DNA of 64,000 nucleotides from Zeimonas sp003577305 (GTDB lineage Bacteria; Pseudomonadota; Gammaproteobacteria; Burkholderiales; Burkholderiaceae_E). The stretch is taken from assembly GCA_030263385.1 (NCBI GenBank), contig SZOX01000009.1, forward strand, positions 1 through 64,000, read 5' to 3'. The translations under genes were made by a program, and so were the position numbers. Shown here in pieces: positions 36,338 through 44,904 of this stretch (position 1 is the stretch's first letter; the number at the start of each line of letters is the position of its first letter). The notes beneath the pieces are model-generated. The model was not told where the DNA came from. It did not search any database and worked only from the letters and a program-made list of their open reading frames with translations.

Positions 36338-39256
36338 ATGAAATTTCCCGTGCCGCACGATGTCAAGGCGAAAACGATTCCGGGTACCGAGGGCTGGGAG
36401 CGGATGTATCCGTACCAGTACCAGTTCGTCACCGACGACCCCGTGCGCAACCAGTACGAGAAGGAGACCTTCTGGTTCTACGACGGGCTGCACTATCCGG
36501 AGCCGCTCTATCCGTTCGACACGATGTGGGACGAGGCCTGGTACCTCGCGCTGTCGCAGTTCAACAACCGCATCTTCATGGTGCCGCCGGTGCGCGGGGT
36601 CGACCACCGGATGATCAACGGCTACGTCTACATCTCGCCGGTGCCGGTGAAGGATCCCGAGGAGATCGGCAGGCGTGCCCCCAACTTCATGGAGCGCGCG
36701 GGCTTCTACTACAAGAACTGGGACGAGCTCGAGGCGAAGTGGAAAGTGAAGATGGAGGCCACGATCCGCGAGCTCGAGGCGCTGAAGATCCCGGGCCTGC
36801 CCGAGATGGAAGACATCTCGGTGGTCACCGACGCCATCGGCGAGTCCAACGGCTATCACCTGCTCAAGAACTACGACGACCTGATCAACCTGGGCCTGAA
36901 GTGCTGGCAATACCACTTCGAGTTCCTGAACCTCGGGTATGCGGCGTACGTGTTCTTCCTCGACTTCGTGCAGAAGCTGTTCCCGAGCATTCCGACCCAA
37001 CGCGTCACGCAGATGATCTCGGGCATCGACGTGATGATGTACCAGCCCGACGAGGAACTGAAGAAGCTGGCCCGCCGGGCGATCGAGCTCGGCGTGGACG
37101 AAGTCGTGACCTTCAGCTCCGAGTGGACCGAGGTCGAGGCTGCGCTGAAGAAGCTCCCGAAGGGCGTCGAATGGCTGACTTCGCTGAACCTGTCGCGCGA
37201 GCCCTGGTTCAACATCTCCACCGGCACCGGATGGTTCCACTACGACCGCTCGTGGAACGACCAGATGAACGTGCCGCTCACCGGAATCGCCACCTACATC
37301 GGGAAGCTGAAGAAGGGGCACAACATCGATCGGCCCACCGACAAGGTGCGGGCCGAGCGCGACCGCATCACCGCCGAGTACCGCGACCTGATCGAGAAGG
37401 ACGAGGACCGCAAGCAGTTCGACGAACTGCTCGGCTGCGCCAAGACGGTGTTCCCGTACGTGGAGAACCATCTCTTCTACGTCGAGCACTGGTTCCACTC
37501 GGTGTTCTGGAACAAGATGCGCGAGGTGGCCGCGATCATGAAGGAGCACGGCATCCTCGAGGACATCGAGGACGTCTGGTTGCTGCGGCGCGACGAGATC
37601 AAGTCGGCGCTCTGGGACATCGTCACCGCATGGGCCACCGGTGTCACGCCGCGCGGCGCCGCGACCTGGCCGAAGGAGGTCGCCTGGCGCAAGGGCGTGA
37701 TGCAGAAGTTCCGGGAGTGGAGCCCGCCGCCGGCGATCGGCGTCGCGCCCGAGGTGATCCAGGAGCCGTTCACGATCGTGCTCTGGGGCGTGACCAACAA
37801 GTCGCTCGCCGACTGGGCCTCGGTGCAGGAGGTTGCCGATCCGGACACCATCACCGAGCTCAAGGGCTTTGCCGGCAGCCCCGGCGTGATCGAGGGCATG
37901 GCGCGGGTGTGCAGGACGGTGGGCGAGGTCGGCGAACTGCAGGAAGGGGAGATCCTGGTCGCACCGACGACGTCGCCGTCGTGGGCGCCGGCCTTCGCGA
38001 AGATCGGCGCCTGCATCACCGACGTGGGCGGCGTGATGAGCCACGCGGCGATCGTCTGCCGCGAGTACGGCATGCCGCGTGGACGGCTCGACCGGCGCGG
38101 TCACCATCGCCCGTTGAGGGTGACCGTGATGGCCAACCTGGCTGACCCGATCGGCAGCGTGGGGGCCGGCGACTTGCTCGCCGGCGCGCCCGCGGTCTGC
38201 TGGTTCGAGGAGTGCCTGAAGGAGTCGGTGCCGCTGGTGGGCGGCAAGTGCGCGTCGCTCGGCGAGCTGATCCACGCGGGCGTGCGCGTGCCGCCGGGCT
38301 TCGCGCTCACCACCGCCGGCTATCGCAGCTTCATGGCCGGCGCGGGGCTCGACCGCGAGGTCGCGGGGCTGCTCGCCGACGTCGGGACGAGCGATCTCGA
38401 CGCGCTCGAGCGCGCCAGCGCTGCGATCCGTGCGGCGATCGAGGCGCAGCCGTTCTCCACCGAGCTCGAGGACCTCATGGCCGAGTGCTACCGCAAGCTT
38501 GCGGTGCGCTGCGGGCTGCCGGCGGTGCCGGTGGCGGTGCGCTCGAGCGCGACCGCCGAAGACCTGCCCGACGCGAGCTTCGCGGGCCAGCAGGACACCT
38601 TCCTGTGGATCCGCGGCGTCGACGCGGTGCTCGAGCACGTGCGCCGCTGCATCTCGAGCCTGTACACCGCGCGTGCGATCGCCTACCGGGCGAACAAGGG
38701 GTTCTCCGAGCGCGACGTGGCGATCAGCGTCGGCGTGCAGAAGATGGCCAACTCGTTCACCGCCGGCGTGATGTTCACGATCCATCCGGCCAACGGCGAT
38801 CGCTCGGTGATCGTGATCGACTCGAACTTCGGCTTCGGCGAGTCGGTGGTGTCCGGCGAGGTCACGCCGGATCACTTCGTCGTCAACAAGATCACGCTGG
38901 ACATCATCGACCGCACGATCTCGTGCAAGGAGCTCTGCTACACGGTCGACCCGAAGACGCAGACCTCGCGGGCGGTGGAGGTGCCGTTCGAGCGCCAGCG
39001 GGTGCAGTCGCTGATCGACGACGAGATCACCGAACTGGCGTGGATGGGCAAGCAGATCGAGAAGCACTACGGCCGGCCGATGGACATCGAATGGGCGGTC
39101 GACAAGGACCTTCCCTCGGGCGGAAACATCTTCATCCTCCAGGCGCGGCCCGAGACGGTCTGGAGCAGCCGCAGCCAGGCAGCGGTGAGCGGGTCGGCGG
39201 GATCGGCGATGGACTACATCCTCTCGAGCCTTCTTCAGGGCAAGAGAGTGAACTAG
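36338..39256 (+). CDS. Phenylphosphate synthase subunits A and B as read, joined by a frame break
   Basis: As read this is one 972-residue ORF. Residues 1-580 match phenylphosphate synthase subunit A (the ~70-kDa PEP-synthase-like His-domain protein), with phospho-His569 in GGVMSHAAIVCREYG. After GMP (residues 578-580) the family sequence stops. Its usual C-terminal end reappears in the +1 frame as RVDGSTGAVTIAR with a stop at 38115-38117. Roughly 17-20 residues and a non-multiple of three bases are missing. The break lets subunit A read into subunit B (ATG 38129). The enzyme uses ATP to make phenylphosphate from phenol. ATG 36338 has GGAGCAGGAG upstream. The fusion may be real or a sequencing/assembly error. 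Confidence 0.85.
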   Translation: MKFPVPHDVKAKTIPGTEGWERMYPYQYQFVTDDPVRNQYEKETFWFYDGLHYPEPLYPFDTMWDEAWYLALSQFNNRIFMVPPVRGVDHRMINGYVYISPVPVKDPEEIGRRAPNFMERAGFYYKNWDELEAKWKVKMEATIRELEALKIPGLPEMEDISVVTDAIGESNGYHLLKNYDDLINLGLKCWQYHFEFLNLGYAAYVFFLDFVQKLFPSIPTQRVTQMISGIDVMMYQPDEELKKLARRAIELGVDEVVTFSSEWTEVEAALKKLPKGVEWLTSLNLSREPWFNISTGTGWFHYDRSWNDQMNVPLTGIATYIGKLKKGHNIDRPTDKVRAERDRITAEYRDLIEKDEDRKQFDELLGCAKTVFPYVENHLFYVEHWFHSVFWNKMREVAAIMKEHGILEDIEDVWLLRRDEIKSALWDIVTAWATGVTPRGAATWPKEVAWRKGVMQKFREWSPPPAIGVAPEVIQEPFTIVLWGVTNKSLADWASVQEVADPDTITELKGFAGSPGVIEGMARVCRTVGEVGELQEGEILVAPTTSPSWAPAFAKIGACITDVGGVMSHAAIVCREYGMPRGRLDRRGHHRPLRVTVMANLADPIGSVGAGDLLAGAPAVCWFEECLKESVPLVGGKCASLGELIHAGVRVPPGFALTTAGYRSFMAGAGLDREVAGLLADVGTSDLDALERASAAIRAAIEAQPFSTELEDLMAECYRKLAVRCGLPAVPVAVRSSATAEDLPDASFAGQQDTFLWIRGVDAVLEHVRRCISSLYTARAIAYRANKGFSERDVAISVGVQKMANSFTAGVMFTIHPANGDRSVIVIDSNFGFGESVVSGEVTPDHFVVNKITLDIIDRTISCKELCYTVDPKTQTSRAVEVPFERQRVQSLIDDEITELAWMGKQIEKHYGRPMDIEWAVDKDLPSGGNIFILQARPETVWSSRSQAAVSGSAGSAMDYILSSLLQGKRVN
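38072..38131 (+). other. Frame break and missing segment at the ppsA/ppsB junction
   Basis: The reading frame ...YGMP ends at 38077. The frame beginning CGC GTG GAC at 38076 gives RVDGSTGAVTIAR and a TGA at 38115. GGGTGACCGTG then precedes ATG 38129 of subunit B. Swivelling phospho-His domains normally have about 17-20 residues between these two segments, so a short internal deletion best explains the break. Confidence 0.75.
38129..39256 (+). CDS. ppsB: Phenylphosphate synthase subunit B (ATP-binding)
   Basis: A 375-residue protein (~40 kDa), the size of the known subunit B, and similar to the N-terminal ATP-grasp half of PEP synthase. Evidence: VGGKCASLGELIHAGVRVPPGFALTT, VAVRSSATAEDLPDASFAGQQDTFLWI, TPDHFVVNKITLDI and the closing MDIEWAVDKDLPSGGNIFILQARPETVW. 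It phosphorylates the His of subunit A with the beta-phosphate of ATP in the family. ATG 38129 follows the putative original stop of subunit A by 11 bases. It is followed at 35 bases by ubiD. Confidence 0.85.
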   Translation: MANLADPIGSVGAGDLLAGAPAVCWFEECLKESVPLVGGKCASLGELIHAGVRVPPGFALTTAGYRSFMAGAGLDREVAGLLADVGTSDLDALERASAAIRAAIEAQPFSTELEDLMAECYRKLAVRCGLPAVPVAVRSSATAEDLPDASFAGQQDTFLWIRGVDAVLEHVRRCISSLYTARAIAYRANKGFSERDVAISVGVQKMANSFTAGVMFTIHPANGDRSVIVIDSNFGFGESVVSGEVTPDHFVVNKITLDIIDRTISCKELCYTVDPKTQTSRAVEVPFERQRVQSLIDDEITELAWMGKQIEKHYGRPMDIEWAVDKDLPSGGNIFILQARPETVWSSRSQAAVSGSAGSAMDYILSSLLQGKRVN

Positions 39257-39291
39257 GTCAACCAGGCAAACGTTCTGACAACGGAGCACAC

Positions 39292-40794
39292 ATGAACGCA
39301 AGGACGGAAGTGGGACTGATCGACGACCTTCGCAGCTACATCGCGGCGCTGGAGGCCAACGGCCAGCTGCATCGCGTGAAGGCCGAGGTCGACTGGAAGT
39401 ACGAGCTGTGCCACGTATCCAAGGTGAACGAGGAGCGGCAGGGCCCGGCGCTGCTCTACGAGAACGTGAAAGGGCATTCGATTCCGGTGTTCACCAGCGC
39501 GTTCACCACGCCGCAGCGCATCGCGGTGGCACTCGAGCAGGAGCCCACGCTCACGATGTGCCAGCTCTCGCGCAAGTGGATGGAGCTGACCACCAAGCAG
39601 ATGATCAAGCCGACCTACGTCGACAACCCACCGGTGATGGAGAACGTGATCGAGGGCGACGCGGTCGACCTGGAGAAGTTCCCGGTGCCCTGGTTCTATC
39701 CGGACGACGGCGGGCGCTTCTTCGTGACCGCCGGATACCTGGTCACGCAGGACCCGGACACCGGCTGGACCAACCTCGGCACCTACCGCTCGCAGGTGCT
39801 GGGCAGGAACATCCTCGGTTCGCAGATCATCAAGGGCAAGCATGGCGACATGCACATGAAGAAGTACCAGGAGCGCGGCGAGCTGATGCCGGCAGCGGCG
39901 GTCGTCGGCTGCGATCCGGTGCTCTTCCTCGCGGGCTCCACGCTGATCAGCGCCGGCACCGACGAGTACGACATTGCCGGCGCGCTGCGCGGTCGGCCGG
40001 TGCCGGTGTTCAAGTCCGAGCTCACCGGGCTCACGCTGCCCGCGAACGCCGAGATCATCGCCGAGGGCTGGATCGACCCGAACGAGCTGATGGACGAAGG
40101 CCCCTTCGGCGAATACACCGGCTACTACTCGGGCAACAAGGGCAAGGACTACCCGAAGCCGGTGCTGCGCGTGAAGCGCATCCTGCACCGGAACAAGCCG
40201 GTCTTCTGGGCGACCACGGTCGGCAAGCCGATCAACGACATCCACATGATCCAGTCGCTGAACCGCACCGGCGCCCTCTGGTATGACCTGGAGACGATGC
40301 GCGTGCCCGGCATCCAGAGCGTGTACCTGCCGGCGGCGGCCACCGGCCGGTTCTGGGCGGTGGTGTCGGTGAAGCAGATGTATCCGGGCCACTCGAACCA
40401 CGTGGGCAATGCGGTGATCGCGAGCACCACGGGCCACTATGGCCTGAAGGGCGTGATCGTCGTCGACCACGACATCGAGGCCGACGACATGGACCGGGTC
40501 TGGTGGGCGCTCGCCACGCGCTTCGATCCGAAACGCTCGGCGCAGATCATCGACCGCGGCCGCTCGACGCCGCTCGACCCGGGGCTGCCGATCGAGGCGC
40601 GCGACATCACCAGCCGGATCATCCTCGACGCCTGCACGCCCTACGAGTGGAAGAACAAGCCGCAGGAGATCTTCATGGACCGCGCGATGCTGCAGCGCGT
40701 GTCGGACCGCTGGAACGAATACGGTTTCGCCGGCGCGAGTCCGGTGGCCGACATGATCGGTCGGCTCACGCGGCCGGAGACGAAGAAGAAATGA
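39292..40794 (+). CDS. UbiD-family (de)carboxylase, likely phenylphosphate carboxylase subunit
   Basis: A 500-residue prenyl-FMN enzyme. GPFGEYTGYYSG (about residues 263-274) holds the conserved catalytic Glu region, and DLRSYIAALEANGQLHRVKAEVDW is the usual N-terminus. Between the synthase genes and ubiX, it most likely carboxylates phenylphosphate to 4-hydroxybenzoate. The Thauera enzyme uses two UbiD-like subunits plus small gamma and HAD-like delta subunits; here only one UbiD gene is visible. ATG 39292 has GGAG upstream. Confidence 0.9.
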   Translation: MNARTEVGLIDDLRSYIAALEANGQLHRVKAEVDWKYELCHVSKVNEERQGPALLYENVKGHSIPVFTSAFTTPQRIAVALEQEPTLTMCQLSRKWMELTTKQMIKPTYVDNPPVMENVIEGDAVDLEKFPVPWFYPDDGGRFFVTAGYLVTQDPDTGWTNLGTYRSQVLGRNILGSQIIKGKHGDMHMKKYQERGELMPAAAVVGCDPVLFLAGSTLISAGTDEYDIAGALRGRPVPVFKSELTGLTLPANAEIIAEGWIDPNELMDEGPFGEYTGYYSGNKGKDYPKPVLRVKRILHRNKPVFWATTVGKPINDIHMIQSLNRTGALWYDLETMRVPGIQSVYLPAAATGRFWAVVSVKQMYPGHSNHVGNAVIASTTGHYGLKGVIVVDHDIEADDMDRVWWALATRFDPKRSAQIIDRGRSTPLDPGLPIEARDITSRIILDACTPYEWKNKPQEIFMDRAMLQRVSDRWNEYGFAGASPVADMIGRLTRPETKKK

Positions 40795-40831
40795 AGGCGG
40801 AAGGGGGAGGGGAGACGGGGAGCGGGTGCAG

Positions 40832-42094
40832 ATGAAGAGAGGGATCGTGATCGTCGTCAACCTCGACACGCGGGGCGAGGACATCGTGTTCGTGAAGGAG
40901 CTGATCGCCGCGCGCGGACACGATCCGATCCTGCTCGACTTCAGCATGGAGGAGCCACCCCCGTTTCCCGGCGACATCCGCACCGAGGAGGTGGCCGCGC
41001 GTGGCGGCCTGCCGATCGAGGTGGTGCGCGAGAAGTATCGCAGCGACCGCGATGCGGCCACCGACAACCAGATCCGCGGCGCGTCGGCGATCGTCGACGA
41101 CCTGGTGCGCGCGGGCCGGGTGCACGGCATCATCGGCATCGGCGGCGGCACCGCGACCCTGGTGGCCACCTCGGTCATGAAGCGGCTGCCCTTCGGCATG
41201 CCGAAGCTGATGGCCTCGCCGATGGCCGCGCACCCCGCCTACATCGACCAGTACGTGGGCACGCGCGACATCACGATGCACCACACGGTGCTCGACATCG
41301 TGAAGATGAACCCGCTGCTGCGCGCCCAGATCGTCAATGCGGTGGGCGCGATCTGCGGCATGGTCGAGGCGACGCAGGGCACGAACATCCGCTTCGACAA
41401 GCCCTGCGTGGCGGTGTCCTCGTTCGGCTTCGGCGAGATGGCGGTGCAGTCGGCGCTCGGCATGCTCGAGGAGGCGGGATTCACGCCGATCGTCTGCCAT
41501 GCCCAGGGCAAGGGTGACCGCGCGATGGAGGAGATGATTCGCGACGGTGCCTTCCACGGCGTGCTCGACATCTGCATCGGCGGCGTGATGGAGCATCTGT
41601 TCAACGGCAACCGCGACCCCGGCCCCGACCGGCTGATGGCGGCGGTCGAGACCGGAATACCGATGGTGCTCGCGCCCTGCGGCCTGGACATCCTGTCCTA
41701 CGGCGGGCGGGCCGACATGCTCGAGAAGACGAAGGATCGGCCGCAGTACGTGCAGGATCGTCTGCGCGTGCAGGTGCGCACCACCGCCGACGAACTGCGC
41801 CAGGCCGCCGACGTGATCGCCACGCGGCTGAACGGGGCGCGCGGTCCCTGGAGCTTCCTCGTGCCGACGAAGGGCTGGTCGTCGCTCGACCGCGAGGGCC
41901 GGCCGATTCACGACCCGGTGGCCGACGCGGCCTTCGTCGCGCGGATGCGCGAGCGGCTCGCGCGCCCCGAGCGCCTCAGGGAGGTCGACCTGCACCTGTA
42001 CACGCCCGAGTTCGCGCGCGTTGCGGTCGACGAGTTCGTCGCGCTGTTCCGGCAGGCGCAGGCGCCGGCGCTCGCGGCGGCCGGACAGGAGTAG
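40832..42094 (+). CDS. Tm-1-like ATP-binding domain protein (UPF0261)
   Basis: A 420-residue protein of the UPF0261/Tm-1-like family: KRGIVIVVNLDTRGEDIVFVKELI, GIIGIGGGTATLVATSVMKRLPFGMPKLMASPMA and FDICIGGVMEHLF-type LDICIGGVMEHLFNGNRDPGPDRL. Tomato Tm-1 binds ATP and a viral replicase; bacterial roles are largely unknown, and some lie in catabolic clusters. Here it sits between ubiD and the CBS subunit gene, 37 bases after ubiD and 5 before ppsC, so it belongs to the operon. A role in carboxylation or in making its substrate is an inference. Confidence 0.88.
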   Translation: MKRGIVIVVNLDTRGEDIVFVKELIAARGHDPILLDFSMEEPPPFPGDIRTEEVAARGGLPIEVVREKYRSDRDAATDNQIRGASAIVDDLVRAGRVHGIIGIGGGTATLVATSVMKRLPFGMPKLMASPMAAHPAYIDQYVGTRDITMHHTVLDIVKMNPLLRAQIVNAVGAICGMVEATQGTNIRFDKPCVAVSSFGFGEMAVQSALGMLEEAGFTPIVCHAQGKGDRAMEEMIRDGAFHGVLDICIGGVMEHLFNGNRDPGPDRLMAAVETGIPMVLAPCGLDILSYGGRADMLEKTKDRPQYVQDRLRVQVRTTADELRQAADVIATRLNGARGPWSFLVPTKGWSSLDREGRPIHDPVADAAFVARMRERLARPERLREVDLHLYTPEFARVAVDEFVALFRQAQAPALAAAGQE

Positions 42095-42099
42095 CGGCG

Positions 42100-42783
42100 A
42101 TGCTGGTGCGCAACTGGATGCATGCCGACCCGATGACGATTCCCAGCGACACGCTGGTGTCGGAGGCGAAACGGCTGATCAGCGACAACAACCTGCACGC
42201 ACTGCCGGTGGTCGACGATGGGCGCCTGCGCGGCCTGGTCACGCGCGCGAACCTGCTCCGGATGGGCCAGTTCGTGCTGCGCACGCAGGATCCCGACGAG
42301 TTCGCCTTCTTCGTGGCACGCCTGAGGGTGCGCGACGTGATGGTGCGCAATCCGGCCACGGTGCAGGTGACCGACACGATGGAGCACTGCCTGCGGCGCG
42401 GCCAGGAGCTGGGCGTCGCGCAGTTCCCGGTCATGGATGGCGAGCGGGTCGCCGGGGTGATCTCGGCCAACGAGATCTTCCAGCTGGCTGCGCACTGCCT
42501 GGGCGCCTGGGAGCAGCGCAGCGGCGTGACGCTGGCGCCCACGCAGCTCGGGCCCGGGGTGCTGGGCCGCATCTCGGGCGTCGCCGAGGCGGCCGGCGCG
42601 GTACTGCAGGGCATCTACCCGGTGGGCTTGCAGGGCGAGCAGATTGTGGAGGAGTATCCGCACAAGCGGGTCATCATCCGCTTTCACGCCGAGGACGTGT
42701 CGCTGGTGGTCGGTGCGCTGGAGGCCGCGGGCTTCCGGGTGATCGAATCGGTGGATGCCCGGCGGCACCCCCAGGCCGCATGA
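42100..42783 (+). CDS. ppsC: Phenylphosphate synthase subunit C (CBS-domain protein)
   Basis: A 227-residue protein (~24 kDa) with two CBS domains (WMHADPMTIPSDTLVSEAKRLISDNNLHALPVVDDGRLRGLVT; VRDVMVRNPATVQVTDTMEHCLRRGQELGVAQFPVMDGERVAGVIS) and a C-terminal ACT-like part. The ~24-kDa CBS subunit stimulates phenylphosphate synthase in Thauera, and size and neighbourhood fit. Here it is separated from subunits A and B by ubiD and the Tm-1-like gene, unlike the contiguous Thauera order. Confidence 0.87.
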   Translation: MLVRNWMHADPMTIPSDTLVSEAKRLISDNNLHALPVVDDGRLRGLVTRANLLRMGQFVLRTQDPDEFAFFVARLRVRDVMVRNPATVQVTDTMEHCLRRGQELGVAQFPVMDGERVAGVISANEIFQLAAHCLGAWEQRSGVTLAPTQLGPGVLGRISGVAEAAGAVLQGIYPVGLQGEQIVEEYPHKRVIIRFHAEDVSLVVGALEAAGFRVIESVDARRHPQAA

Positions 42784-42806
42784 ACCATCGACGGGGAACG
42801 ACGAAC

Positions 42807-43463
42807 ATGAGCTTGCCATTGGTCGTGGCCATCACCGGTGCCACCGGCGTCATCTACGGGGTCGAACTGCTGCGCGCCCTGAAGGAGCTGGGGCAGGAGA
42901 CGCACCTGATCCTGAGCGAGGCCGCCGGGATGAACTTCGCGATCGAGACCGACTACTCGCTCGAGGAGGTGCGTGCGCTGGCCGACGTTGTCTACCCGAA
43001 CAAGGACATCGGTGCTGCGGTGGCGAGCGGGTCGTTCCGCACGCGCGGCATGATCGTGGCCCCCTGTACCGTGAAGACGCTGTCGGCGATCGCGAATTCG
43101 TTCACCTACAACCTGGTCGTGCGAGCGGCCGACGTGACGCTGAAGGAGCGCCGTCCGCTGGTGCTGATGGTGCGCGAGACGCCGCTGCACAAGGGCCACC
43201 TGGAGCTGATGACGCGCGCGGCCGACTGCGGCGCGACGATCCTGCCGCCGATGCCGGCCTTCTACCACCGGCCCGAGTCGATCATGGACATCGTGCACCA
43301 GAGCATCGGCAAGGCGCTCGACCAGGTCGGCATCGAGCACAACCTGTTTCGCCGCTGGAGCGGCCGCGATCGCGGCGCGGCGGCGCCCGAAGCGCCCGCC
43401 TCCGAACGCGGTGCGGGGACGCGCAGCGGTTCGCGCGACGCACTGCGCGTAGCGACCGGCTGA
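42807..43463 (+). CDS. ubiX: UbiX-type flavin prenyltransferase
   Basis: A 218-residue flavoprotein that prenylates FMN to make the cofactor of UbiD enzymes. Evidence: VVAITGATGVIYGVELLRAL at the N-terminus, MIVAPCTVKTLSAIANSFTYNLVVRAADVTLKERRPLVLMVRETPLHKGHLELM and the closing AFYHRPESIMDIV. The last ~30 residues are an Ala/Ser/Arg-rich extension beyond the normal end (HNLFRRW). It directly serves the ubiD gene of this operon. Confidence 0.94.
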   Translation: MSLPLVVAITGATGVIYGVELLRALKELGQETHLILSEAAGMNFAIETDYSLEEVRALADVVYPNKDIGAAVASGSFRTRGMIVAPCTVKTLSAIANSFTYNLVVRAADVTLKERRPLVLMVRETPLHKGHLELMTRAADCGATILPPMPAFYHRPESIMDIVHQSIGKALDQVGIEHNLFRRWSGRDRGAAAPEAPASERGAGTRSGSRDALRVATG

Positions 43464-43637
43464 GAGCCCGGGTACGGCCGGCGCGGCACCCCCCGACTCC
43501 GGCTTCGCGGCTCTCTGCCTGCTCTCGCGGGGCTGGCTGTCGTTGCGGCTGCGGATTCCCGAATCGGCCGGTTCGTGCCAGAGTATCGCCTGCGGGCGGC
43601 GAGCTCGCCAACGACGTTCCTTCAGGGAGGATTTGCC

Positions 43638-44897
43638 GTGTCGAAGAAGGCATTGCTGGCCGGTCTCATGCTGGCGGTCTGCGGGGTGGCCCCCGCGCAT
43701 GCGCAGACGAAGTGCACCACGACGATCGGAAGCGTGATGTCGCTCACCGGTTCGCTCGGCGCGCTCGGCCAGGACATCGCCAAGGGTGCACAGCTGGGCG
43801 TGGCCGATCTGAACGCCGCCGGTGGCGTGAACGGCTGCAGCATCGAGTTGTCGCTGCTCGACGACCAGACCAGCCCGTCGGTCGGCGTAGACGCCGCCCG
43901 CAAGCTCGTCGACGTGCAGCGGGTGCCGGCGATCATCGGCGCGCTGTCCAGTGGCGTGAGCGCGGCGATCCTGACCTCGGTCACCGCTTCCAGCGGCATC
44001 GTGCAGATTTCGCCCGCGTCGACGTCGCCGACGTTCACCGAACTGGCCGGGCAGGGCAAGACGAACGGCTACTGGTTCCGCACCTGTCCGTCCGATGCGC
44101 TGCAGGGCGTGGCGCTGGCCAAGCTCGCCGCCGACGCGCGCATCGGGAAGGTTGCCGTGCTGTACCTGAACAATCCCTATGGTCAGGGTCTGAGCAAGGA
44201 GTTCTCGGAGGCGTTCCGCAAGTCGGGCGGATCGATTACGCAGAACGTCGCCTACAACCAGAGCCAGCCGTCGTACCGCTCGGAAGTCAACAAGGCGATG
44301 AATCCGAAGCCCGATGCGCTGTTCCTGATCGGTTATCCGGGCGACGGCACGACGATCACGCGTGAGTGGATCGCCGGCGGCGGTCCGCAGAAGTTCCTGC
44401 TGCCCGACGGCCTGCAGTCGCAGGATTACGCCAACGACGTGGGCGCGCAGTACCTGAAGGACGTGTACGGCACTGCCGCCGGTTCGGTGCAAACGCCATC
44501 GCTGGAGCTCTTTACCAGGGGATACCAGGCGAAGTACGGCGCGTTGTCGGCGCAGCCTTACATTACCAACGCGTACGATGCGGCAGTGCTCATCGGGCTG
44601 GCGATGGCCCACTCGAAGAAGAACGACGCCAGGGCGATTCGCGACGGCATCCGCAAGGTAACCGATCCGAACGGCGAGGAGATCCACGCCGGTGCCGAGT
44701 CGCTGAAGAAGGGCCTGCGCCTGGCCGCCGAGGGCAAGGCGATCCGGTACGTCGGCGCCTCCGGCCCGCTGCGATTCGACCGGAACGGCGACATCGACGC
44801 GCCGATGGTCGTGTGGAAGGTGCACGACGGCAAGGTGACCAACACAGGCATGGTGAGCGTCGAACAGATTCGCCAGTTGCGGACCGGCTCGAAGTGA
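43638..44897 (+). CDS. Substrate-binding protein of a second Liv-type importer
   Basis: A 419-residue periplasmic-binding protein. It starts with GTG 43638 after an AGGGAGG ribosome site and has a signal peptide (SKKALLAGLMLAVCGVAPAHAQ). The mature part begins TTTIGSVMSLTGSLGALGQDIAKGAQLGVADLNAAGGVNG, a type I fold. It lies 174 bases after ubiX, the same direction, so it may take up an aromatic or aliphatic substrate of the upstream pathway. The intervening bases hold no promoter I can call. Confidence 0.9.
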   Translation: MSKKALLAGLMLAVCGVAPAHAQTKCTTTIGSVMSLTGSLGALGQDIAKGAQLGVADLNAAGGVNGCSIELSLLDDQTSPSVGVDAARKLVDVQRVPAIIGALSSGVSAAILTSVTASSGIVQISPASTSPTFTELAGQGKTNGYWFRTCPSDALQGVALAKLAADARIGKVAVLYLNNPYGQGLSKEFSEAFRKSGGSITQNVAYNQSQPSYRSEVNKAMNPKPDALFLIGYPGDGTTITREWIAGGGPQKFLLPDGLQSQDYANDVGAQYLKDVYGTAAGSVQTPSLELFTRGYQAKYGALSAQPYITNAYDAAVLIGLAMAHSKKNDARAIRDGIRKVTDPNGEEIHAGAESLKKGLRLAAEGKAIRYVGASGPLRFDRNGDIDAPMVVWKVHDGKVTNTGMVSVEQIRQLRTGSK

Positions 44898-44904
44898 ACG
44901 GGCA

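Noticed and set aside
36023..39301. Very long minus-strand frame (about 1090 codons) opposite the phenylphosphate synthase genes
   Set aside because: GC-rich codon bias opens antisense frames. The product is His/Arg/Asp-rich without any domain, while the plus-strand frame has clear family motifs.
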